Shown here piece after piece: positions 40,591 to 48,000 of a DNA stretch of 64,000 nt. Within the stretch, counting starts at the first letter, position 1, and each line of letters starts with the position of its first letter. Source of the DNA: Nitrososphaerota archaeon (GTDB lineage Archaea; Thermoproteota; Nitrososphaeria; Nitrososphaerales; JACPRH01); contig JACPRH010000037.1 of assembly GCA_016190055.1 (NCBI GenBank), forward strand, positions 62,001-126,000, in the 5' to 3' direction. The notes under the pieces were generated by a model, which was not told where the DNA came from, ran no database searches, and saw only the letters and a list, made by a program, of their open reading frames with translations. The translations under genes and the position numbers were made by a program.

Positions 40591-41298
40591 TTACTTCTTG
40601 TGTAGGCCGCACTCGCTGGCTTCTCGTGGCTCCCACCACCATCGGCCCGCACGAGGATCTTCTCCGGGTTTAACTGCGCGTGTACAGGGTTCACAGCCTA
40701 TACTCGGATAGCCGTTGTCGTGAAGCGCATTGTAGAGAACATTGTTGTTTCGAATGTATTTCCAGATGTCTTCTGATGTTTGATCGGCTAATGGGTTAAT
40801 CTTGATTATACCGTTGTGAAGCGCGTCAACCTCTACCTTCTGCACTGCTACTCTTGTTGATGCCTGATCTCTTCTCAAACCTGTTATCCAAGCGTCGAGA
40901 TCTGAGAGCGCTCGCTTTAACGGCTCAACCTTCCTTACTTCGCAGCATAGTTTACGCAGCGCCATACTCTTGTAGAAGAGGTTTAGGCCGTGGCTTCTAG
41001 TCATCTCCTCCAGACGAACGGTATCCGGATAGAATATCTCAAAGTCGCCGTACTTTTCCTGTGCCTTATCCATTAGATCGTATGTTTCTTGGTGAAGCCT
41101 CCCTGTTTCAAGAGCGAAAATTCTTGCGTCAGGATTTATTTTCCTAAGCATGTCGGTCAATACCATGTCCTCGGCTCCGAAGCTAGAGGCAAGCGAGATC
41201 TTCGGATGGAACTCACTTAGTGCCCATTCAAGAACCTGTTGAGGAGATTTTTCTTCAAGCCGTCGATTCAAACCTTCTACATCTAATGTTCTAGACAT
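40591..41298 (-). CDS. cysH: Assimilatory APS reductase-type CysH (4Fe-4S)
   Basis: 235 aa; KLCCEVRKVEPL and CEPCTRAVKPGEDPRAGRWWWE...ECGLH (CC...CxxC of Fe-S APS reductases). Confidence 0.9.
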   Translation of the reverse strand: MSRTLDVEGLNRRLEEKSPQQVLEWALSEFHPKISLASSFGAEDMVLTDMLRKINPDARIFALETGRLHQETYDLMDKAQEKYGDFEIFYPDTVRLEEMTRSHGLNLFYKSMALRKLCCEVRKVEPLKRALSDLDAWITGLRRDQASTRVAVQKVEVDALHNGIIKINPLADQTSEDIWKYIRNNNVLYNALHDNGYPSIGCEPCTRAVKPGEDPRAGRWWWEPREASECGLHKK

Positions 41299-41394
41299 GT
41301 AGTCACTTCCTGCAGGGATGCAACGTCATTATAAGCGGTAAATAACCATTACACAGACCAGTCACGTCATTGTTGAACGTCGAGTATCTCATTT

Positions 41395-42450
41395 TTACCC
41401 AACCCTTCTCAGTGAGTCATCAACGGTTTCCTTGGGCAGTTCGATGTAACCCGCCTCGTCAACAAACCTCTGACCCTCAATAAGCACCCATTTAATGAAC
41501 TCCTTTTCAAGCCCCGAAGGTCGGTCTTTCGTCACGAAATATTCCACTCTGGCAGGTGGGTGTGGAAATACGCCGCTCTTTATCGCCTGAACAGTTTTTG
41601 CCTTTGTGCTGATATCCTCGTTCGAATCAACCTTACCGTTCTTATCTACGTCGAACGGAGCGATCTTTACGCCAGCGATGGGCAGCCCACTCTTCATATC
41701 AAACACATAATTGTAGTTGTTGTAACCAATACCAAGAGGATCCTTCTGCACGGCCGCTAGAACTCCCGGATCGCCGTATACGCCTATGCCCTTCAGATTC
41801 TCCTGTTTCTTTCCAAGATATTTCGCCCAGATTTCAGGTGCGCCGGCCGCGTCACTCCTAGTGTACACGTGTATCTCGTCTTTTATCTCCGGCCTCCCAA
41901 CCACTTCACCCCAAGTTTTGATGGTTCCGTCGATGAAGATGCCGATGAAAACCTCTCTGGTAACTCCTCTGGTTTCGATGTCATTCAATACTGGGTTTTT
42001 AGAGTTAATTGTAGCAACTACTGCGTCCTTTGTCACAACAATCGGATAAGCGCCTTTAGCTACCTCAGCTGGATCAATATCTCTTGAGACCATACCGATA
42101 TCAACTAGGCCGCCTAATGCATCAGCCATACCTTTTCCTGCGCCTCCGGCTGAAACCTCCACCTTAACATTTGGATGCAGCTTCTGGAACTCCTCGCCCC
42201 AAACAACGGTCATCGGATATAACGCCCAAGCACCTGACAATGTAACTTGCCCCTGAAGCTCTTCGAGAGGTTGTGCGCTAGTGGTGTTACTAGAGATGCT
42301 AGTGGTGCCTTTGGATTTATCTTGGGACGGTTGAGGAGGGGATGCAAGGTATAGTGATACCAGCCCTATTGCGAGAATTAGAATCGTTGCTAAGATGAAT
42401 TTGCTTCGACTTCTCGCAAACGTAGTTTTGGATGACATCTTGTTCGTCAT
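41395..42450 (-). CDS. pstS: Phosphate-binding PstS-like ABC substrate-binding protein
   Basis: 351 aa; LSGAWALYPMTVVWGEEFQKLHPNVKVEVSAGGAGKGMADALGGLVDIGMVSRDI; TATATAA box about 20 nt upstream of ATG. Confidence 0.88.
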   Translation of the reverse strand: MTNKMSSKTTFARSRSKFILATILILAIGLVSLYLASPPQPSQDKSKGTTSISSNTTSAQPLEELQGQVTLSGAWALYPMTVVWGEEFQKLHPNVKVEVSAGGAGKGMADALGGLVDIGMVSRDIDPAEVAKGAYPIVVTKDAVVATINSKNPVLNDIETRGVTREVFIGIFIDGTIKTWGEVVGRPEIKDEIHVYTRSDAAGAPEIWAKYLGKKQENLKGIGVYGDPGVLAAVQKDPLGIGYNNYNYVFDMKSGLPIAGVKIAPFDVDKNGKVDSNEDISTKAKTVQAIKSGVFPHPPARVEYFVTKDRPSGLEKEFIKWVLIEGQRFVDEAGYIELPKETVDDSLRRVG

Positions 42451-42502
42451 CCGAGAGCATAACGCCGTTATATATCACTTTGGAAAGGTGCCAATGACTC
42501 TA

Positions 42503-42660
42503 TTACCTTAAGTGGAACGCATACTTACAGATTATACCACTCTATCCCATAGTCGCTTCCAGCTGGCTAATGGGATATCGGTCGAACTATTGGCCGAAAG
42601 ACCATTACATATCAGCGTTGAGGTGGTATAGACAGCTAATCTGTGACCCACTTAAGGTTA
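42503..42660. repeat. Approx. 158-bp nested inverted-repeat element upstream of pstS
   Basis: Outer arms ACCTTAAGTGG (42505-42515)/CCACTTAAGGT (42648-42658); inner ACAGATTATACCACTC vs GAGGTGGTATA...ATCTGT; hairpin TATCCCAT (42543-42550)/ATGGGATA (42570-42577). Confidence 0.75.
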
Positions 42661-42759
42661 TGCGTTAAGCACATATCTCGCTGCTGCCTTGCATATTGCT
42701 TGAGTAGGCTGTTCGCTTGCACACCGTCTCGTGAAGTAGTATTACGACGCTCTTCTGCT

Positions 42760-43362
42760 CTATTTTGATTTTTGTCTTGTCGCCAATATTGCTGCTACTA
42801 TGATGGCAATCGTTGCGACCGCTGCGGCTGCGTATGTGATTGGAGCTATTGTTTCCGCTGTCTGTGTAATAATTGTTGATAGTGTTGTTGTGGCCGGGGT
42901 CAGTGTAGATGTTATTGTTGTTGTGGTTGTTGGAGCAGTTTCAGTTTTTGTGCTCACACTTGTGGCTGTTGTTGTGGTTGTGATGGTTGTTGGGCGGATA
43001 GTTGTGATCGTTTTTGTCTCCGTTGTAGTGACTGTGTTTATGCTCTGTGCCAGAGGGCTTAGGGTTACATCCACGGGGACTGTAGCATCAAACGGAACAT
43101 TAACAGTTTGACTCCACTTTTCGTACCCCTCCCGAATGACTGTTACATTAATGAGCGCTGGATGCCCGATTACGTAGGTTATTGGGGCGCTTCCCACGAG
43201 GGCGCCATCTAAGTATACATTAGCTCCCGGAGGAGTGCTGCTCACAATGATAGTGCAGTGGCTGGCGTAAACCGGCTGGCTCAACAAACTACCCATAAGA
43301 ATCACTGATATCGAGATTACTGCAATAACTTCAAATATTTGTGAATTCTTCAATTTCATCAA
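42760..43362 (-). CDS. Exported PEGA-domain protein with Thr-rich stalk and C-terminal TM
   Basis: 200 aa; CTIIVSSTPPGANVYLDGALVGSAPITYVIGHP...GYEKWSQTVNV; Thr-rich stalk; C-terminal TM. Confidence 0.85.
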   Translation of the reverse strand: MMKLKNSQIFEVIAVISISVILMGSLLSQPVYASHCTIIVSSTPPGANVYLDGALVGSAPITYVIGHPALINVTVIREGYEKWSQTVNVPFDATVPVDVTLSPLAQSINTVTTTETKTITTIRPTTITTTTTATSVSTKTETAPTTTTTITSTLTPATTTLSTIITQTAETIAPITYAAAAVATIAIIVAAILATRQKSK

Positions 43363-43415
43363 TATTAATTACGATGGATTAATAGAAAAAGATTCCGCCG
43401 CATACCTATGGGCTC

Positions 43416-43579
43416 TTACCTTAAGGGGCGTTCTCTCCCAAGCAATATGTGGTTTTGATGATTATCCGAGAGAGGAGCTTCTGTATTATGTATACCATCA
43501 TTTGGTTTTTGTGGGTTTGAGTCGGGCCTAATACCTTCAGCTAATCGACACCGTCAAAGAGGTGCTGACCTTAAGGTAA
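43416..43579. repeat. Approx. 164-bp segment bounded by inverted TTACCTTAAGG arms
   Basis: TTACCTTAAGG (43416-43426) and CCTTAAGGTAA (43569-43579); same terminal core as 42503-42660. Confidence 0.5.
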
Positions 43580-43595
43580 CGCCACCGCTCAGGAA

Positions 43596-43665
43596 ACTTC
43601 TGTCCCATCTTCGGGTGATGTATGCTTGCTGACTTTGCGTGATCACCCGATAATGGGACAGAATC
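43596..43665 (+). mobile_element. 70-bp MITE-like hairpin element, copy 2
   Basis: ACTTCTGTCCCATCTTCGGGTGATGTATGCTTGCTGACTTTGCGTGATCACCCGATAATGGGACAGAATC. Confidence 0.9.
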
Positions 43666-43701
43666 GTCTCGTCCTATGTCAGCTCTGTTGCTTAGCCTAG
43701 A

Positions 43702-44862
43702 CTATTCGACGAAGGGATTCTTGAATTTTAGTATCGCATCAGCTACTTCTGGCCGCATTATTTCTGACGGCGGTCTGAGACCTTGTACTATCATGTCTCG
43801 CATTTTTGTGCCGCTGAATCCTACTCGGTCTTGTCCGGTGTGAGGGCAGATTCTCTCGTTAACTATGGTGACGCATCTTTTGCAGTAGAAGAACTCGCGG
43901 AAGAACACGGGAGTTACTCCGAGGTCCGGGAACTCCTTGAAGATTTCTTGAGCGTCGTATGGACCGTAATAATTACCTACGCCTGCATGATCCCTGCCCA
44001 CTGCGAAGTGTGTGCATCCGAAGTTCTTTCGAATTATCGCGTGTAAGATAGCTTCTCTCGGGCCGGCGTATTTCATTTCGTAGCGCAGTATGCTCATGAC
44101 TGCTGTGTCTTTCTGGTAGTAGTTGTCGATTAGACTCTTGTAGGCCTCCACTATCACTTCATCCTTGAAGTCGCCCTGCTTCTTTCTGCCTATGACCGGA
44201 TTTACGAACACGCCGTCTATGAAGGCTAGAGCTGACTTTTGAATATACTCATGCCCTATGTGAGGAGCATTTCTAGTCTGGAATCCCACTATCGTCCGCC
44301 AACCCTTCTCTTTGAAGAGAACACGGGTTTCTGCCGGGCTGAGTGTATAGTGTTCGAAGGGATTCTCCACATCTTTGAACATTTCAATCTGCCCCCCTAT
44401 CAGCAGATCTTTTAGTTGGTGAACTCTAGCTACACCTGGATGCTTTGGATCAGTGGTTCTGAAGACCTTCTCAGAGTACTCTTGCTTATCAAACCCGTAA
44501 ATATCTTCGACATGCATCACTGCCAGCGGCACGTTTCCCGGAGCGCTCAAAGCTATAGTGTCACCCGCTTTTACGTCCTTAACAGCCTCTCTTGACACAT
44601 CTAGGACGATTGGGATAGTCCAAGGTAGGTCGTTTGGTAGCCTCATTTCATCTAGAACAGATCTGTATGCTTCATTATTCATGAAGCCTTCCAAAGGGCT
44701 GTATACGCCGTGAGCGATGCTCTCGACGTCAACCGCTGACTCGTAACTCAGCTCTACCATAGGTAGTTCGTTAACTTCCCCAAGTAGAACGTTCAGCCTA
44801 TTACTTGTAGCAACCTGGTTTACTAGCTTTCCACCATGTACTCTTGAAACCATTAAACTCAA
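43702..44862 (-). CDS. sat: Sulfate adenylyltransferase (ATP sulfurylase)
   Basis: 386 aa; GFQTRNAPHIGHEYIQK, GRDHAGVGNYYGPYDAQ. Confidence 0.95.
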   Translation of the reverse strand: MSLMVSRVHGGKLVNQVATSNRLNVLLGEVNELPMVELSYESAVDVESIAHGVYSPLEGFMNNEAYRSVLDEMRLPNDLPWTIPIVLDVSREAVKDVKAGDTIALSAPGNVPLAVMHVEDIYGFDKQEYSEKVFRTTDPKHPGVARVHQLKDLLIGGQIEMFKDVENPFEHYTLSPAETRVLFKEKGWRTIVGFQTRNAPHIGHEYIQKSALAFIDGVFVNPVIGRKKQGDFKDEVIVEAYKSLIDNYYQKDTAVMSILRYEMKYAGPREAILHAIIRKNFGCTHFAVGRDHAGVGNYYGPYDAQEIFKEFPDLGVTPVFFREFFYCKRCVTIVNERICPHTGQDRVGFSGTKMRDMIVQGLRPPSEIMRPEVADAILKFKNPFVE

Positions 44863-44868
44863 CCTCTA

Positions 44869-45111
44869 TTAGAGATAACCTAAACTCTTGAGTCTCTGTT
44901 TAATATACTCCAGCTCAACCGGTGTAATATACTCGGTTAGCTGATCTGCTTCATATCTGGAGATATCTTCGCGTAGGCGAGAGAGCACATATTCAGAAAT
45001 GGAATCGAAGCCTTTCTCCTTCATTAGATGCTCTGCTCCCCCAAGAAGGGTTTTTGGAATAGATACCGCCGAGGCTTTAGATTCTTTATCGCTCTTCCCA
45101 GATAGGCTCAT
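44869..45111 (-). CDS. Small RHH/CopG-like protein upstream of sat
   Basis: 80 aa; VSIPKTLLGGAEHLMKEKGFDSISEYVLSRLREDI; same strand, 6 nt from sat. Confidence 0.7.
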   Translation of the reverse strand: MSLSGKSDKESKASAVSIPKTLLGGAEHLMKEKGFDSISEYVLSRLREDISRYEADQLTEYITPVELEYIKQRLKSLGYL

Positions 45112-45262
45112 GGTCTCTTTCGCCTGATCGCATAATATAATTAACCTTTGGCAAAGGAGCCAAAATAAAGTATGTCTGCAATCACCTGCATCTAGGCTAG
45201 TAATTTGTCTAGGCGTTGCTTACGCTGATGCAAACTCGGTATTTTAGAATGATGTTTTTTTT

Positions 45263-45311
45263 GGAGTTCGGGAAAACCGAAAGACAAAACTCAAAAATCG
45301 CCTTTTCCTCG
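45263..45311 (+). promoter_or_regulatory. htrA promoter/leader block homologous to PepSY-operon promoter; contains TTCGG-GAAAA-CCGAA (45267-45281)
   Basis: 45/49 identity by eye to reverse complement of 55407-55455. Confidence 0.85.
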
Positions 45312-45332
45312 TTAATGACAGTGGAGAAGAGA

Positions 45333-46562
45333 ATGATTCGACGAAATATGGCTGTAAGCAAGGTAATTATCGTTGTCGCATTAGCTGTAATATTCTCAGT
45401 AGGGCTTCTCGCCGGACAGGTGTTGAACCTCGGGTTGAAACCTGCAGTAGAATCGCCAACTGCGACTAGCATAACATCCTCGTCAACAATAGCTACAGGT
45501 ATTGCTAGTACTAGCAGCACCACAACAACATCATCTTCGTCCTCGGTTTCTTCAACGACGCTTTCAACCACAACTACTACACAGGCCATCTTAGGGGATC
45601 TTACACCGCCTCAAATCTTCAAGAACGTCGAAGGCTCGGTTGTATCGATAGGCGTAACGTTACCGGGCGGAGAGGCACAGGGATCGGGCTTCGTGTTCGA
45701 CAATAAAGGTGACATTGTAACCAACAACCATGTGGTTGAAGGAGCTACAACAATTGATGTAACCTTCTTGAACGGAGACACCGTTACGGCGAAGCTTGTT
45801 GGCAGAGACGCATATGCGGACTTGGCGGTGATACAGGTTGACACAAGCTCTAGACAGTTGAAACCTGTGCCTTTAGGTGACAGCGATAAGCTGCAGGTGG
45901 GTGACCAGATCTTGGCGATAGGTAACCCATTTGGCCTCAGCGGTAGCATGTCAGCGGGAATAGTAAGTCAGCTTGGCAGAGAAACTCAGGGCACAGGCGG
46001 TTACATGATTATAGATCTGATCCAGATAGATGCAGTAGTTAACCCCGGTAACTCAGGTGGACCTCTCCTAAACATGAGGGGCGAAGTCGTCGGAGTTAAC
46101 ACACTCATCTTCTCTCAGTCAGGCGGCTTCGAAGGAGTCGGCCTATCCATTCCATCCAACACCGTGAAACGCGTAGCCACCTCACTGATATCTACCGGCC
46201 AATACAAGCACGCCTACTTAGGAGTACAAGGTACCGATGTGACACCTCAGATAGCTGACGCAATGAATCTAAGTCAAGCCAAAGGCTTTCTCTTAATGCA
46301 GGTCACACAGGGAGGACCAGCTGACAAAGCCGGTCTAAAAGGTGGAACAACTCAGACAACCATAGCTGGACAGACCGCCGTGCTGGGAGGAGACGTAATC
46401 ATAGACATAGACAATACAAACGTCAGAAAACTCTCCGACCTCTCGCTCTACACTGAGCGCAACAAGAGTCCCGGTGACACAGTGACTCTGAAGATTATTC
46501 GCGACGGCAAAGAAATGTCGGTTAACCTAGTGCTAGGCGAAAGACCTCAACCCGCAGGATAA
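45333..46562 (+). CDS. htrA: HtrA/DegP-like membrane-anchored serine protease with PDZ domain
   Basis: Listed from 45216; ATG at 45333 after GGAG likely. TNNHVVEGA (His), YADLAVIQVD (Asp), NPGNSGGPLLN (Ser), C-terminal PDZ, Ser/Thr-rich linker after TM. Confidence 0.93.
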   Translation: MIRRNMAVSKVIIVVALAVIFSVGLLAGQVLNLGLKPAVESPTATSITSSSTIATGIASTSSTTTTSSSSSVSSTTLSTTTTTQAILGDLTPPQIFKNVEGSVVSIGVTLPGGEAQGSGFVFDNKGDIVTNNHVVEGATTIDVTFLNGDTVTAKLVGRDAYADLAVIQVDTSSRQLKPVPLGDSDKLQVGDQILAIGNPFGLSGSMSAGIVSQLGRETQGTGGYMIIDLIQIDAVVNPGNSGGPLLNMRGEVVGVNTLIFSQSGGFEGVGLSIPSNTVKRVATSLISTGQYKHAYLGVQGTDVTPQIADAMNLSQAKGFLLMQVTQGGPADKAGLKGGTTQTTIAGQTAVLGGDVIIDIDNTNVRKLSDLSLYTERNKSPGDTVTLKIIRDGKEMSVNLVLGERPQPAG

Positions 46563-46569
46563 CCGGCCG

Positions 46570-46599
46570 CTTTCTTTTTTTAAACTTCTTTTCTTTTTA
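46570..46599 (+). terminator. T-rich archaeal-type terminator after htrA
   Basis: CTTTCTTTTTTTAAACTTCTTTTCTTTTTA in the + strand between convergent genes. Confidence 0.5.
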
Positions 46600-46683
46600 C
46601 TGTCTACTCTGTTCGCTAATTGGTTGGCTAGATAGTAGCTGACTTGACCGTTCCAGCTTACTTCTTTTTGCTCGCTTACTCAT

Positions 46684-47988
46684 TCACTCGTGTCTTAGTG
46701 CTTCTACTGGGGTTAGTCGTGAGGCTCTCCACGCTGGGATGATTCCGGCTAGGGCCCCGATTGCGGTAGCCAAGAGGATAGCACCTATGAGAAGTTCGGG
46801 TGTTAAGGCGGGTGTTATAGTTATGGCTGAGGCTTGAGGCGTTTGAGCTACTCTGGTTGCTGCTCCTCCGCCTCCGAAACCAGCTCCGCCAAACCCTCCA
46901 CCGCCCATTCCACCTCCCATTCCTCCGAATCTTATTCCGCCTCCGAAGAAGCCTACTATGAAGTTGGAGAGTACGGCTCCTGATAGGCTTCCAACTACTC
47001 CTCCTATTAGGCCTGTGAGAACTGCCTCGGTTAAGAAGAAGAGCATTACGGTTCTGCCGCTGTATCCTAACGCTTTTGTAATCCCGATTTCTCTGACTCT
47101 TTCGTTGACTGAGGTGAACATGGTTGTGGTTATTCCCATGAATGCTACGGCCAGTGAGATGGATGCTATTGATGTCAGCATTGTGGTTATGGTGCCTGTG
47201 ATGCTCTGTATTGATGAGAGTAGTGAGGAGATTGTGATAACCCGTACGTTGTTTCCGTAGATGTCTGTGATTGCTTGCGAGACTTGATTTACAGTGTCTC
47301 GGCTTGTTGCTGCAATATAGAGACCTGAGTATGATGTTGAACCGGTTATGAATCTGCCCGCTTCGATTGGGATGAAGATGGTGTCATCGGGATTTATGAA
47401 GAGTCCTTGACCATACGTGGCCAGTGTTCCTGTAACTAAGAAGGATCTTGAAGTTGTCTTTGCCTGACCTCTCTGGATGGACTGTGTGGATGCGGTGATT
47501 ACTTGACTGATGTGGATTGGAGTCACAGTAGGATCTGATGGTGCGGCAAGCTGCGAGCCTATTATCGCTGAGGTGGTTTCTGAAGCCTGTGGGATTCTTC
47601 CATCAGAAACTTCTATGTCTGGGAAGAGTGTCCCTAGTTTGCTGGTGTCTAAAGCTATTACCGTGGCGGGGGTAGTTGTTCCTCCGTTCTTCAAGCTGAC
47701 TGTTAACCTGTAAAAGGGTATCACGTATTGAACCCCTGATATTTTTTGAATCGTCTCTACGTCGTTAGATGTGATGGTCACGCCTCTGCCTATAGGCATA
47801 ACTTGCATTGTGGTCACGCCTAATCTATCGAACTGAGCGGATACGCCTGTGCTGAATCCCTGTGTGGCAGCAACTAAAGCTACAATAGCTGCTGGTCCGA
47901 TTGCTATCCCTAGAATTGTTAAGGTTGCCCGGAGCTTCCTGGATCGAAGAGCACTGAAGGCGAAGGCAAGTATGTCCCGTATTAGCGT
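46684..47988 (-). CDS. MacB/FtsX-like ABC transporter permease with Gly-rich insertion; non-canonical start
   Basis: ORF track starts at GTG 47817, but frame is open to the TAG at 48001-48003 and reads ...LIRDILAFAFSALRSRKLRATLTILGIAIGPAAIVALVAATQGFSTGVSAQFDRLGVTTMQVMP; SD GGAGGT at 47996-48001, 7 nt before ACG at 47986-47988. Confidence 0.88.
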   Translation of the reverse strand, partial: TLIRDILAFAFSALRSRKLRATLTILGIAIGPAAIVALVAATQGFSTGVSAQFDRLGVTTMQVMPIGRGVTITSNDVETIQKISGVQYVIPFYRLTVSLKNGGTTTPATVIALDTSKLGTLFPDIEVSDGRIPQASETTSAIIGSQLAAPSDPTVTPIHISQVITASTQSIQRGQAKTTSRSFLVTGTLATYGQGLFINPDDTIFIPIEAGRFITGSTSYSGLYIAATSRDTVNQVSQAITDIYGNNVRVITISSLLSSIQSITGTITTMLTSIASISLAVAFMGITTTMFTSVNERVREIGITKALGYSGRTVMLFFLTEAVLTGLIGGVVGSLSGAVLSNFIVGFFGGGIRFGGMGGGMGGGGFGGAGFGGGGAATRVAQTPQASAITITPALTPELLIGAILLATAIGALAGIIPAWRASRLTPVEALRHE

Positions 47989-48000
47989 CGCCTTTACCTC

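Noticed and set aside
42800-43111. 103-aa Val-rich ORF on + strand
   Set aside because: Antisense of the Thr-rich stalk of the PEGA protein; low-complexity mirror artefact.
45216-45332. Upstream htrA start from the ORF track
   Set aside because: Would translate the operator/leader block shared with the PepSY operon; ATG 45333 precedes the TM and has GGAG upstream.
45209-45589. 126-aa Val/Asp-rich ORF on - strand
   Set aside because: Antisense of the htrA Ser/Thr-rich linker and promoter; composition artefact.
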